A stretch of 48,344 nucleotides of DNA from Balneolaceae bacterium (GCA_017643365.1 JAEPNO010000021.1:1-48344); one strand, 5' to 3'. Shown: positions 27,165-36,189, counted from the stretch's first letter. Notes: a model not told the origin generated them from the letters alone. A program made the numbers and translations.

Positions 27165-27209
27165 GGCTTGCATTGCATTTATAATTCATAATTTTTCATT
27201 TTGAATTCT

Positions 27210-27222
27210 GCGTCAGTGACGC
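27210..27222. promoter_or_regulatory. Candidate activator-binding dyad upstream of the sigma-54 promoter
   Basis: GCGTCAGTGACGC is a perfect 6-1-6 palindrome centred about 70 bp before the predicted hsp20 start site. Further half-sites resembling it follow (GTGTCA at 27224-27229, ACGTCA at 27232-27237). Such dyads are typical targets of NtrC-type activators; the protein here is unknown. Confidence 0.5.
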
Positions 27223-27260
27223 GGTGTCAATACGTCATAAAGGAAATGCTCGTCTTAGCT

Positions 27261-27276
27261 TGGCATTGTGCTTGCT
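27261..27276 (+). promoter_or_regulatory. Sigma-54 (RpoN) -24/-12 promoter of hsp20
   Basis: TGGCATTGTGCTTGCT aligns base for base with the consensus TGGCACGNNNNTTGCW, with only two changes; GG and GC are separated by exactly ten bases as required. Transcription should begin near 27286, leaving a leader of about 25 nt before the ATG at 27311. Confidence 0.65.
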
Positions 27277-27310
27277 TAACTCACACTGAAATTAAACGAA
27301 CGTGAGCGCC

Positions 27311-27745
27311 ATGGGAGATTTTACAGAATTTGGAATTGAAGTAGAGAAGCACCTATCAAAGCTGGGAAAAGACATCCAGCAATTTGTTGAAAAAGTGGTT
27401 CCTCTCACTCACGACGATAAAGACTTTGCCCCAGACTGCGACATACTGGAAAGCGAGGCTGAATATAAAGTTCAGATCGATTTACCCGGGCTGGCCAAGA
27501 AAGAGATTGGGATTGCACTCAAAAACAATGTGCTCACCATAAAAGGTGAAAGGGATATAAAAGCAGGCGAAGGCGAAGAATTTAAACGTCAGGAAAGAAA
27601 GCGAGGAGCGTTTGCCCGCTCTTTCGCACTTCCAGAAAATGTGAACGCTGCCGAGATCAGCGCTACGTTCAGAAATGGAGTACTAACCGTGGCAATGCCA
27701 AAATCAGACAAACTGAAAGATACCACCAGTATTCCGGTGAACTAA
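27311..27745 (+). CDS. Hsp20/alpha-crystallin small heat-shock protein
   Basis: An ATP-independent holdase that keeps unfolding proteins soluble. The 144 residues hold a short N-terminal arm, an alpha-crystallin domain from about 40 to 130 (YKVQIDLPGLAKKEIGIALK, NNVLTIKGERD, FARSFALPENVNAAEISATF) and the hallmark RNGVLTVAMPK near its end. I use ATG at 27311; GTG at 27302 in frame is also possible, and neither has a strong ribosome site. The gene lies just upstream of dnaK and behind a sigma-54-type promoter. Confidence 0.92.
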   Translation: MGDFTEFGIEVEKHLSKLGKDIQQFVEKVVPLTHDDKDFAPDCDILESEAEYKVQIDLPGLAKKEIGIALKNNVLTIKGERDIKAGEGEEFKRQERKRGAFARSFALPENVNAAEISATFRNGVLTVAMPKSDKLKDTTSIPVN

Positions 27746-27820
27746 AGAGGGACAAAGGAACAGAGGCACAAAGGTGTAAGGATATCCCTCACAAAGAATA
27801 TTAAACTAGAACAAAAAATA

Positions 27821-27850
27821 ATTCGTGATTTAGTGCTTTAGTGGCCTAAA
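27821..27850 (+). repeat. Dispersed GTGCTTTTGTGG-type repeat between hsp20 and dnaK
   Basis: ATTCGTGATTTAGTGCTTTA followed by GTGGCCTAAA matches the elements at 25107, 25324 and 25485. It occupies the place where a dnaK promoter would be expected; no CIRCE element is visible in this gap. Confidence 0.55.
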
Positions 27851-27879
27851 TCAGAAAATAAACATAGACAATCAGACCA

Positions 27880-29817
27880 ATGGGAAAGATAATTGGAATT
27901 GACTTAGGTACTACCAACTCTTGCGTTTCCGTAATGGAAGGAAACGAACCGGTAGTAATTCAAAACGCAGAGGGCGGCCGTACAACCCCTTCTGTTGTAG
28001 CATTTAGTAAAGACGGAGAGCGCTTAGTGGGCGCGCCTGCAAAACGTCAGGCCATCACCAACCCGGACAAAACAGTAGCTTCTGTAAAGCGATTTATGGG
28101 ACGCATGTTTAACGAGGTTAAAGGTGAAACCGAGCAGGTTGCTTACAAAGTAGTAAAAGGCGACGACGGTACCGCTCGTGTACAAATCGACGACCGTAAG
28201 TACGCTCCACAAGAAATTTCGGCGATGGTTCTTCAAAAAATGAAGCAAACCGCCGAAGAATATTTAGGCGAGAAAGTAACCGAAGCAGTAATTACTGTGC
28301 CGGCTTACTTCAACGATGCGCAGCGTAAAGCCACGCAAGAAGCCGGTAAAATTGCCGGACTTGAAGTGAAGCGTATCATCAACGAGCCTACTGCCGCAGC
28401 ACTTGCTTACGGTTTGGATAAGAAAGATGTAGATCAGACGATCGCCGTGTATGACCTTGGTGGCGGTACTTTTGATATCTCTATTCTTGAGCTTGGCGAT
28501 GGCGTTTTTGAAGTAAAATCTACCAATGGTGATACTCACCTCGGTGGCGATGACTTCGATCAGCGTATCATCAATTTCTTAGCGGATGAGTTCAAAGCTA
28601 GCGAAGGTGTAGATCTTCGTAACGATGCGATGGCGATGCAGCGTTTAAAAGATGCAGCTGAGAAAGCAAAAATCGAGCTTTCATCTTCACAAAAAACCAA
28701 CATCAACCTTCCGTTCATTACTGCAACTCAGGATGGTCCGAAGCACTTGAATATCGATCTTAGCCGTTCGAAATTCGAGCAGTTGGTAGACGATTTAGTG
28801 AAGCGTTCGATCACTCCATGCGAGAAAGCATTGAAAGATGCGGGAATGAGCAAATCAGAAATCGATCAGGTAATTCTGGTGGGTGGATCAACTCGTATTC
28901 CTCGCATCGTTGAAGCTGTAAAAGAATTCTTCGGCAAAGATCCGAGCAAAGGCGTTAACCCGGATGAAGTAGTTGCCGTAGGTGCAGCCATTCAGGGTGG
29001 TGTACTTTCAGGTGATGTAGAAGATGTTGTTCTTTTGGATGTAACTCCACTTACATTGGGAATCGAGACCTTAGGTGGCGTTATGACTCCGCTTATCGAA
29101 GCAAACAGCACGATCCCAACCAGTAAGTCACAGACTTTCTCAACTGCTGCGGATAACCAAAGCTCAGTAGAAATTCACGTATTACAAGGTGAGCGTGCTC
29201 AAGCTGCCAACAACCGTACGCTTGGTCGTTTCCACTTAGATGGAATTCCACCGGCGCCACGTGGTATGCCACAAATTGAAGTTACTTTCGATCTTGATGC
29301 CAACGGTGTGATTAACATCCTTGCGAAGGACAAAGGAACCGGTAAAGAGCAAACTATTCGCATTGAATCATCTTCAGGATTGAGTGATGAGGAAATCGAA
29401 AAAATGAAAAACGCTGCCAAAGAACACGAGGAAGAGGATAAGCAAATCCGCGAACGTGTTGAGAAAATGAATCAGGCAGATGGCTTGATCTTCTCAACCA
29501 AAAAGCAGCTTGAAGAATACGGCGACAAGATCTCTGAAGGCAACAAAACAGCTATTTCTGATGCTGTTGCTAAGCTGGAAGAAGCTCACAAAGCTGAAAA
29601 TCTTGAAGAGATCGACGCAGCTATGGAAGCAGTAAATACTGCCTGGAGCGCTGCTTCACAGGAAATCTACGCTGCTTCACAAGCTGAGGCTGCTGCCGGT
29701 GGCGCAGACGCCGGTGCAGGAGCTGAAGAACCAGCTGCGGATGCTTCATCGGAAGAAGATGAAGGTGCCGTTGATGCCGATTACGAAGTTGTTGAAGACG
29801 ACGACGATAAGAAGTAA
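27880..29817 (+). CDS. dnaK: Molecular chaperone DnaK (Hsp70)
   Basis: The main ATP-dependent folding chaperone, 645 residues as expected. The N-terminus [55 protein letters not shown] and [13 protein letters not shown] form the ATPase domain (1-385); the linker [16 protein letters not shown] leads to the peptide-binding domain; the C-terminus is an Ala/Gly/Glu-rich tail ending in acidic residues and KK. The partners dnaJ and grpE are not in the window. Transcription ends at the strong hairpin at 29859. Confidence 0.99.
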   Translation: MGKIIGIDLGTTNSCVSVMEGNEPVVIQNAEGGRTTPSVVAFSKDGERLVGAPAKRQAITNPDKTVASVKRFMGRMFNEVKGETEQVAYKVVKGDDGTARVQIDDRKYAPQEISAMVLQKMKQTAEEYLGEKVTEAVITVPAYFNDAQRKATQEAGKIAGLEVKRIINEPTAAALAYGLDKKDVDQTIAVYDLGGGTFDISILELGDGVFEVKSTNGDTHLGGDDFDQRIINFLADEFKASEGVDLRNDAMAMQRLKDAAEKAKIELSSSQKTNINLPFITATQDGPKHLNIDLSRSKFEQLVDDLVKRSITPCEKALKDAGMSKSEIDQVILVGGSTRIPRIVEAVKEFFGKDPSKGVNPDEVVAVGAAIQGGVLSGDVEDVVLLDVTPLTLGIETLGGVMTPLIEANSTIPTSKSQTFSTAADNQSSVEIHVLQGERAQAANNRTLGRFHLDGIPPAPRGMPQIEVTFDLDANGVINILAKDKGTGKEQTIRIESSSGLSDEEIEKMKNAAKEHEEEDKQIRERVEKMNQADGLIFSTKKQLEEYGDKISEGNKTAISDAVAKLEEAHKAENLEEIDAAMEAVNTAWSAASQEIYAASQAEAAAGGADAGAGAEEPAADASSEEDEGAVDADYEVVEDDDDKK

Positions 29818-29830
29818 GGTTTATAATCTT

Positions 29831-29857
29831 AGTCATTCCGGACTTGATCCGGAATCT
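29831..29857. repeat. Small GTCATTCCGG palindromic repeat
   Basis: AGTCATTCCGGACTTGATCC followed by GGAATCT: GATTCCGG-type arms invert around a short loop. It shares the GTCATTC...GAATC design with other intergenic repeats in the window. Confidence 0.55.
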
Positions 29858-29858
29858 T

Positions 29859-29890
29859 AAGCCCTCATGCAAAGCGTGAGGGCTTTTTTT
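29859..29890 (+). terminator. Rho-independent terminator of dnaK
   Basis: AAGCCCTCATGC and GCGTGAGGGCTT form a 12-bp stem with one G-T pair and an AAA loop, followed by a run of T (29884-29890). It is 41 bp after the dnaK stop. Confidence 0.9.
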
Positions 29891-30230
29891 GTAATGATTT
29901 TTAAAAATTATGCTGAGACATTAGCTGAATTTTCAGCATTAACGACATACGTTTCGCGAACGGTTGAAACCGTTCACTTGGTAAAAAAGACAGCGTTTAT
30001 TTTCTGCCTCAATTTACCGAGAAAAGGACCTTTCTCTAGGAATACCTGACGCGCTCACTCCATTCGAAATCACAATTGTATAGAAGAATCAATGAATTTT
30101 GTGAATACTAATTTTAAAAATGCATTTCCCTCTTTCCAAGAATCCCGAGCCTGTCGAGGGATGGTCCTTATCAGTAAATGACCGCTTTTCAAAACAGGAT
30201 TCTAAATGAAAATGCCTGTATCTTTAGACA
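29891..30230. other. Gene-free region before tsaD with small palindromes
   Basis: No gene is supported. It holds GAACGGTTGAAACCGTTC (29958-29975) and an imperfect GAGAAAAGG/CCTTTCTC hairpin (about 30018-30036), both of the word-palindrome style seen at 354-391 and 25037-25081, and a segment with CCCGAGCCTGTCGAGGG (about 30144-30160). TATCTTTA at 30219-30226 sits just before the tsaD ATG and could be a -7 box giving a nearly leaderless transcript. Confidence 0.6.
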
Positions 30231-31214
30231 ATGAATATTCTAGGAATTGAATCGTCTTGCGACGATACCTCAGCGGCGGTTTTAACGGATGATGGCGTGC
30301 AATCTAATGTGATTGCTTCGCAGTCGATACACATCAAATTCGGGGGCGTGGTGCCTGAGTTGGCATCGCGTGCGCATCAGAAAACTATTACTCAAACGGT
30401 AGCTCAGGCTTTGAAAGAATCCAATACTTCGATCGACGACATCGACCTGATTGCGGTAACTCAAGGTCCGGGTTTGATGGGATCGTTGTTGGTAGGTTTG
30501 TGCTTTGCGAAAGGACTCGCATTATCCAAAAAGAAGCCGATTGTTGGGGTTAATCACATGGATGCTCATATTTACGCCAACTTTATTGATGAAGCGCCTG
30601 AGTTTCCTTTTGTCTGCCTTACCGTGTCTGGTGGACACACGCAGTTGGTTCACGTAAAAGCGCCATTCGATCACGAGGTTTTAGGCACTACCCGTGATGA
30701 CGCAGCCGGTGAAGCCTTCGATAAAATCGGGAAGATTTTAGGTCTCCCATATCCGGCCGGACCAGTGATGGATAAACTCTCGAAAGACGGGAATCCAAAA
30801 TTTCACAAATTCCCCCAGGCATTATTGAAAGAAGGGCTCGATTTCAGCTTCTCGGGCTTAAAAACCAGTGCGTTGTATTACCTGCAAGATAAATCCGAGG
30901 AATGGAAAAAAGAGCATTTGAATGATGTATGTGCAAGTATTTCAGAAGCCATATCGGAAGTCCTTATCAAAAAATTGAAGCGAGCAGTACAAGAGACGGG
31001 AGTAAAATCAGTGGCCATCGCTGGTGGAGTTTCGGCAAACTCAATGTTACGCGAAAAAGCTCAGAAAATGGCTGAGGATCAACAACTCAAGCTTCATATC
31101 CCGCATATCACCTACTGCACTGATAACGCCGCGATGATCGCTATAACCGGAAAGATGCAAGCCGAACTTGGACGTTTTGACGATCTTTCAATACGTCCTT
31201 ACGCTTCACTTTAG
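30231..31214 (+). CDS. tsaD: tRNA N6-adenosine threonylcarbamoyltransferase (TsaD)
   Basis: Transfers threonylcarbamoyl to A37 of ANN-decoding tRNAs, working with TsaB, TsaE and TsaC, none of which is in the window. The 327 residues start ILGIESSCDDTSAAVL, and hold the metal site HMDAH at about 109-113, TVSGGHTQLVHV, DDAAGEAFDKIGKILGLPYP and VAIAGGVSANSMLR. Everything expected of the family is present. Confidence 0.97.
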   Translation: MNILGIESSCDDTSAAVLTDDGVQSNVIASQSIHIKFGGVVPELASRAHQKTITQTVAQALKESNTSIDDIDLIAVTQGPGLMGSLLVGLCFAKGLALSKKKPIVGVNHMDAHIYANFIDEAPEFPFVCLTVSGGHTQLVHVKAPFDHEVLGTTRDDAAGEAFDKIGKILGLPYPAGPVMDKLSKDGNPKFHKFPQALLKEGLDFSFSGLKTSALYYLQDKSEEWKKEHLNDVCASISEAISEVLIKKLKRAVQETGVKSVAIAGGVSANSMLREKAQKMAEDQQLKLHIPHITYCTDNAAMIAITGKMQAELGRFDDLSIRPYASL

Positions 31215-31285
31215 GCCAATTTTTAAGATGAAAAATTAGTGAAAGCCAATTCTAGAACTATCATCTTAAATCTTTAATTTGGGGA

Positions 31286-32212
31286 ATGCAGGAAGGAATA
31301 GACGCTCTTCAACTTAATTTGAATAACGATGGACTCATGGTGATGAATGCGTCGCTGTTTTTCATCATGTTTGGCGTGGCAATGGAGCTCACCATTCAGG
31401 ATTTCAAGGACTTGGCAAAGAATCCGAAATCAACCATTGCAGGCGTTTTTTCGCAGTTTGTATTTCTTCCGGCGATCACTTTTTTAGTGGTGATAATCAC
31501 CGAGCCGCATCCATCGCTTGCTTTAGGAATGATGATGGTAGCTGCTTGTCCGGGTGGGAATATTTCGAATTTCTTTTCGCAATTGGCGGGTGGAAATATC
31601 GCCCTATCGGTAAGTATGACAGCCATCGCAACATTACTTGCCATTTTTGCAACGCCACTCAATTTTACGATTTGGGCAAGTTTGTATGGTCCAACGAATG
31701 AAATCCTTCGCGAAGTAAGTCTGGATATTTATGAAGTGTTCAAAATTGTAGTGATTATTCTCGGAATTCCGCTCATTTTAGGGATGCTGGTTCGTCATTT
31801 TAAAGCTGATTTAGCTCTCAAACTTACCAAATGGATCAAAGGCTTCGGGGTGATTTTTTTCGCCGCTTTTATCCTTATTGCATTCTCGATGAACCTCGAT
31901 AATTTCGTGAACAATGTAGAATATGTTGTTGGATATGTTTTCATCCACAATGCGTTGGCACTAACCGGGGGCTTTGCAATCGCTTCGGTAATGAAGCTTT
32001 CATTCAATGATCGGAAGTCGATTGCCATTGAAACAGGGATTCAAAATTCGGGGCTGGGACTATTGTTGATTTTCAATTTTTTTGAAGGATTAGGTGGGAT
32101 GGCGTTAATCGCTGCCTGGTGGGGTATTTGGCACATAATTATGGGCTTTGCGATAGGCTGGTATTGGTCGATCGGCAAGGCAAGTATTCAAAAAGTATTT
32201 TCAAATGCGTAA
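31286..32212 (+). CDS. Bile acid:sodium symporter (SBF/BASS) family transporter
   Basis: A membrane protein of 308 residues with about nine or ten hydrophobic segments. Typical features are FFIMFGVAMELTIQDF, the LALGMMMVAACPGGNISNFF motif near the middle and IETGIQNSGLGLLL in the last third, which hold the sodium- and substrate-contacting crossover regions. The family moves organic anions such as bile salts or pantoate with sodium; the substrate here is unknown. Its 3' end overlaps the acyltransferase gene by 8 bp. Confidence 0.9.
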   Translation: MQEGIDALQLNLNNDGLMVMNASLFFIMFGVAMELTIQDFKDLAKNPKSTIAGVFSQFVFLPAITFLVVIITEPHPSLALGMMMVAACPGGNISNFFSQLAGGNIALSVSMTAIATLLAIFATPLNFTIWASLYGPTNEILREVSLDIYEVFKIVVIILGIPLILGMLVRHFKADLALKLTKWIKGFGVIFFAAFILIAFSMNLDNFVNNVEYVVGYVFIHNALALTGGFAIASVMKLSFNDRKSIAIETGIQNSGLGLLLIFNFFEGLGGMALIAAWWGIWHIIMGFAIGWYWSIGKASIQKVFSNA

Positions 32213-33476
32213 AAATTATCTCTGGTACAACCTTTTTCGATTAGGCATCACAAAGACGGGATTGCAGTTTTTTTATCGGAAAATTGAAATCGTAAACAAA
32301 GAAAAGATCCCCAAAGACAAACCATTTATTATCCTCCCGAATCATCAGAATTCGTTTATGGACGCATTGGTTGTTTGTTCGCATATGCCGGGCTTTATCT
32401 TTTTTCTTACCCGAGCCGGCGCCTTTTCCACTAAGTTCATGAACTGGTTTTTAAGGAGCCTGAATCTGCTACCTGTTTACAGAGTACGGGACGGATTAAG
32501 CTCGGTAACGAAAAATAATGCCATTTTCGACGAATGTGTGGAGTACCTGAAAAAGGGTTACCCAATTCTGATTTTCCCGGAAGCCAATCACGATTTACGT
32601 CGTCGAGTACGTCCGCTTAGCAAAGGCTTTACTCGCATTGCCTTCGATGCCGAGGTGAAAAGTAACTGGGAAATGGATCTTCAAATGGTACCGGTTGGCG
32701 TTAATTATACTGAACATCGTCGGTCGCGAAATAAGGTGAAAGTGGTATGGGGCGATCCAATCCCTATGAAAAAGTACCAAGAGTTGTTTGAGCAGGATGA
32801 GCGTAAGGCTGCCAATCAGCTTAAAAATGATGTGGCGTCCGAGATGAAAAAAGTAGTGATGCACGTTCCGAATCTGGATCACTATCCGGCGATGCAAGTG
32901 GTTTTAACCGAATTAGAAAATGAGGTTGATAATTATGTTAATCCGGACATCGTAAATAAAAATGTTGAGAAAGTAGCGGCAGTTATCACAGAAGATGAAA
33001 TTGAAGCCGGAAAGCAAGTGGTTGAAATAAGCAACAAATATGATATTTCGATTAAAACAATAAACGGCCGAAAAAAACCTTGGGCATTATTGCTGTTGTT
33101 GTCACCACTTTATCTGTTCAGTTGGTTAAATAATATCATCCCGTATCTGCCGGTTCGAAAATTGGTGAACACAAAAATTAAGGACAAAGCCTTTGATGCA
33201 TCCATCAAGTTTGTGATGGGGCTGATGTTATTCCCGGCTTTCTGGGCAATAGTTTCACTAATTTTATGGATTAGCGGTATTGATTCCGGCTATATTCTGA
33301 TCTATCTGGGCGTAAGTGTTTTAAGTTCTATGTTCTTTAAAACGGCTAACCTTTTCTTGAGGGAATCTCTTACAAAAAGGCGGCTTCAAGAATTAAAAAA
33401 TAGCAACCCCGACGAATACCAATCGTTCATGGATGGGATCGAAAAGCTGAACGAATTACGCCGGAAAGCACTTTAA
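32205..33476 (+). CDS. Lysophospholipid/glycerol-phosphate acyltransferase (LPLAT family)
   Basis: A 423-residue membrane-associated acyltransferase. The catalytic block reads LPNHQNSFMDAL, with H and D separated by five residues as in the NHxN...D subgroup. FFLTRAGAF and ILIFPEANHD (in place of FPEG) follow, and VPVGVNYTEH is also typical. The last 150 residues add membrane helices (about 290-305 and 330-385), longer than plain PlsC proteins. It probably makes phosphatidate or another acylated glycerolipid; the acceptor is not clear. Confidence 0.85.
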   Translation: MRKNYLWYNLFRLGITKTGLQFFYRKIEIVNKEKIPKDKPFIILPNHQNSFMDALVVCSHMPGFIFFLTRAGAFSTKFMNWFLRSLNLLPVYRVRDGLSSVTKNNAIFDECVEYLKKGYPILIFPEANHDLRRRVRPLSKGFTRIAFDAEVKSNWEMDLQMVPVGVNYTEHRRSRNKVKVVWGDPIPMKKYQELFEQDERKAANQLKNDVASEMKKVVMHVPNLDHYPAMQVVLTELENEVDNYVNPDIVNKNVEKVAAVITEDEIEAGKQVVEISNKYDISIKTINGRKKPWALLLLLSPLYLFSWLNNIIPYLPVRKLVNTKIKDKAFDASIKFVMGLMLFPAFWAIVSLILWISGIDSGYILIYLGVSVLSSMFFKTANLFLRESLTKRRLQELKNSNPDEYQSFMDGIEKLNELRRKAL

Positions 33477-33509
33477 TAAATAGAATACTAACATCAAGAA
33501 AAAGGATTT

Positions 33510-34037
33510 ATGAAAAAGTTGATCACACTTTTTACTGCCATCATCATTATAGGCGCTTGCGCACAACCAAACGTAGAAGAAATAATAGAATCACCTGAAT
33601 TTGACCATGCAGTTGCCGTGGTTCATCCCAAAAACGGAAGTGATGTAACCGGAATGGTTCATTTCGAGAAAACAGAATCGGGTGTATTGGTAAAAGCAGA
33701 AATTAATGGTTTAACCGGTACCAAGCATGGTTTTCACATCCATCAATTTGGCGATTGTACTGCCGATGACGGCACCTCAGCGGGCGGACATTTCAATCCG
33801 AACGAGAATATGCATGCAGGTCCGGAAGCAATGGATAGACACATGGGTGACCTAGGAAATATTACTGCAGAAAACGGTACGGCATTATTGGAATATGTGG
33901 ATGACACCATCAATTTGGAGCAAATTATTGGTCGCGGTGTAATCGTTCACGGTGGTGAAGATGATCTGGAATCGCAGCCATCCGGTGCTGCAGGTCCACG
34001 TATTGGTTGTGGTGTGATTGGGATTCAAGAGAATTAA
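33510..34037 (+). CDS. sodC: Cu/Zn superoxide dismutase, lipoprotein
   Basis: Removes superoxide in the periplasm. The 175 residues begin with a lipoprotein signal ending IIGAC (Cys at about 17). All metal ligands are visible in order: HGFHIHQFGDC, GGHFNPNENMH, DRHMGDLGN and VIVHGGEDD, together with the paired cysteines (GDC and RIGCG) and the active-site Arg in GPRIGCG. It appears intact and active. Confidence 0.95.
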   Translation: MKKLITLFTAIIIIGACAQPNVEEIIESPEFDHAVAVVHPKNGSDVTGMVHFEKTESGVLVKAEINGLTGTKHGFHIHQFGDCTADDGTSAGGHFNPNENMHAGPEAMDRHMGDLGNITAENGTALLEYVDDTINLEQIIGRGVIVHGGEDDLESQPSGAAGPRIGCGVIGIQEN

Positions 34038-34079
34038 ATCGCTCTACTCTTTTTCACGATTTCGGCTTAGCTTTACAGC

Positions 34080-35597
34080 ATGAAATCAACCGATTTAACG
34101 AGCTTCTGGTTGAAAGAACTGGAAGCTCGTCCTGTTTTAACGTCTGTTCTACTTGCCATTTTTATACGAACTTTGGCACTACTACTTGGATTTCAGGATT
34201 ACTGGGGTGATTCTCATCATAACTTGATTATGAGTAAACTCACTTTAGACAATGGTTTGGTTTACTCCGATTTTAAAGATCGTGAACTTACCTGGTTGCC
34301 CGCCTTTCGTTACTGGGGAAGTTTGGTTATTTGGATTACCGGATCAGTAAAACTAATCACGCTTAACATCGCTAATTCGGTTCTGGGTGTAGTTATCGTT
34401 GGTTTAGGAACCTGGTTTGTGCGTGAAAAAAAAGGGAATAGAATTGCCCTACTAACCGGAACACTTCTTGCACTTGCACCCTATTTGATCGTGTTTAGCT
34501 ACATGAATATGGCTGAGGGGTTTGGAGCGTTGCTGTTACTCGCCTGGGTGATTGGAGTAGACAAAAATCAAATAGCACTCATTTTCATAACTGCATTTCT
34601 AGCTTCCCTAACACGCTATGAATTATCCTTTTTTCTTGGGATTTCCACTTTATATCTAATCACAGTATCAAAAAAGAAGGCCTTTGTTTCTACTATAGCC
34701 GGGGTAGCAGTAGGATTATCAATCTGGAGTTGGTGGAGTTATATCAACACCGGTGATTTTTTAACCTGGCTTTGGATGCGTATCGAGTCAACCACTTTAA
34801 GTACCACCTATTATGCGGAGGGAGTAAATGGTTTCTTTCGATTTTTACTTTTACCAGCGCTAGCCATACTGCAGGTATTTCCATTGTTTTTCGCATTAAT
34901 TTGGCTCAAAAAAGTAAATGTTACATATAAAGAATATTCACTGAATATGTTAATGGGAAGCCTGATTCTTGGTGGGCTAGTATTCTTTGCCTATGCCCAA
35001 ACCAACGTAATCGTTTATCCCGATCCCAGATATTTAGTGCTGATTCTACCGATCACAATACTTTGGTTTTGTATGCTCTGGGGGCAGGGATTTTTCCGGA
35101 CGTTTATTTCAAAACGATTGGTCTTGATCATCACAGTAATTAGTCTTTTTCAATTAATTATACCTTATTACCGGCAGTATAATTTGCAGCCAAGAATCGA
35201 CATGGGAATTTGGATACATGAAAATTTAAGCGATGCGGATACCATTTGGTCAGATAATGCGGTAAGTATAGTTTTGTCGGATTTAGACATACACCAATTT
35301 AAATCCTCCAATCTTTTGAATATTGCTGAAGTATCGAGTGATACTAAAATTGAAGAAAAGTTGATCGAATCGAACATCGAATATCTCACTGTATTTCCGG
35401 CTCCGTTCACGACCTCCTATCAATGGTATCCGGAGTTGATGGGTTCTTCCACTTTTGAAAGAAATGGTATCACGTTTGTCCCCGTTTTCTTCTACGAGCC
35501 CTATCAAATGCAAAAAGCTTCGGTGCACGATTTTCTACGGATGAAATTTGAAGCAGCGGCCGGATCTGCAAGTATTTGGAAACTTTATTACGATTAA
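34080..35597 (+). CDS. GT-C type membrane glycosyltransferase
   Basis: A 505-residue protein with about ten hydrophobic segments, an acidic motif (DYWGDSHHN) in the first loop at about 40-48, and a soluble C-terminal part from about 370. This is the layout of GT-C transferases such as ArnT and protein mannosyltransferases, which take sugars from polyprenyl-phosphate donors on the outer face of the membrane. Donor and acceptor are not known; the DPM1-like protein at 7707 could supply the donor. It runs directly into the DUF2721 gene, 3 bp apart. Confidence 0.75.
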   Translation: MKSTDLTSFWLKELEARPVLTSVLLAIFIRTLALLLGFQDYWGDSHHNLIMSKLTLDNGLVYSDFKDRELTWLPAFRYWGSLVIWITGSVKLITLNIANSVLGVVIVGLGTWFVREKKGNRIALLTGTLLALAPYLIVFSYMNMAEGFGALLLLAWVIGVDKNQIALIFITAFLASLTRYELSFFLGISTLYLITVSKKKAFVSTIAGVAVGLSIWSWWSYINTGDFLTWLWMRIESTTLSTTYYAEGVNGFFRFLLLPALAILQVFPLFFALIWLKKVNVTYKEYSLNMLMGSLILGGLVFFAYAQTNVIVYPDPRYLVLILPITILWFCMLWGQGFFRTFISKRLVLIITVISLFQLIIPYYRQYNLQPRIDMGIWIHENLSDADTIWSDNAVSIVLSDLDIHQFKSSNLLNIAEVSSDTKIEEKLIESNIEYLTVFPAPFTTSYQWYPELMGSSTFERNGITFVPVFFYEPYQMQKASVHDFLRMKFEAAAGSASIWKLYYD

Positions 35598-35600
35598 GAA

Positions 35601-35987
35601 ATGGAACTTAACCTCACTACACCCGGACTACTTTTCTCGGCGATCTCGCTACTATTACTTGCCTATACCAATCGATTTCTATCGCTGGCCAATCTGATCA
35701 GAACTTTACATGGTCGCTACAAAGAAACGGGCGATAAGGGAGCCAAGGCTCAAATCGAAAATCTGCATAACCGAGTTCGATTGATAAAAAACATGCAGTT
35801 ATTAGGAATTGGATCTTTATTTCTATCCGTGTTTTGTATGGTTTCATTATTTGCAGGCTGGGTAATCCTCGGGAAAATCCTGTTTGGCTTAAGTCTGATT
35901 TTGCTACTGATTTCTCTGGGGATGATGATGATCGAAATTCAGATAAGCGTGAAAGCATTGAATATTCATCTCCGAGATCTAGATTAA
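35601..35987 (+). CDS. DUF2721 family membrane protein
   Basis: A small membrane protein of 128 residues: a first helix at about 8-25, then the conserved charged helix RFLSLANLIRTLH, IENLHNRVRLIKNM, and two helices at about 66-115. This matches DUF2721, of unknown function. It is probably co-transcribed with the glycosyltransferase gene, from which it is separated by 3 bp. Confidence 0.85.
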   Translation: MELNLTTPGLLFSAISLLLLAYTNRFLSLANLIRTLHGRYKETGDKGAKAQIENLHNRVRLIKNMQLLGIGSLFLSVFCMVSLFAGWVILGKILFGLSLILLLISLGMMMIEIQISVKALNIHLRDLD

Positions 35988-35991
35988 TAAT

Positions 35992-36090
35992 CATTCACGA
36001 TCCCGCCGTTTCCTGAGCCTGCCGATGGAGGTGGGAGAAGTGATCTCAAGAGTTCATTTTTTAACCAGATATTCTGAGATTGCTTCGTCG
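35992..36090 (+). repeat. Dispersed repeat, copy 2 (CATTCACGATC...TTCGTCG type)
   Basis: It begins CATTCACGATCCCGCC, has GGGAGAAGTGATCTCAAG in the middle, and ends TGAGATTGCTTCGTCG. It starts 5 bp after the DUF2721 stop. Compare 25369-25453. Confidence 0.65.
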
Positions 36091-36138
36091 CAGGCTACTC
36101 AAAAATGGAATTAGATTTCCCACAAATGAAACCTTCTA

Positions 36139-36189
36139 TTGATTCTATCTTTTTCGATGTTATATTTAGACAGTTATCTAATTATCTAA
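36139..36189 (+). promoter_or_regulatory. Promoter and likely operator of the sdpR-sdpI operon
   Basis: TTGATT (36139-36144) and TATATT (36161-36166) with 16 bp between resemble a sigma-70 promoter; TATATTTA also fits TAnnTTTG with one change. A perfect tandem repeat TTATCTAATTATCTAA (36174-36189) abuts the ATG, and TTAGA (36166-36170) with TCTAA (36177-36181) makes a dyad over the predicted start site, where an autorepressor would bind. Confidence 0.55.

Noticed and set aside
27746-27879. CIRCE element before dnaK
   Set aside because: No TTAGCACTC-N9-GAGTGCTAA or near match is visible; the gap carries a dispersed repeat instead.
29867-30049. 60-codon frame after dnaK
   Set aside because: It starts inside the dnaK terminator and covers small palindromic repeats.
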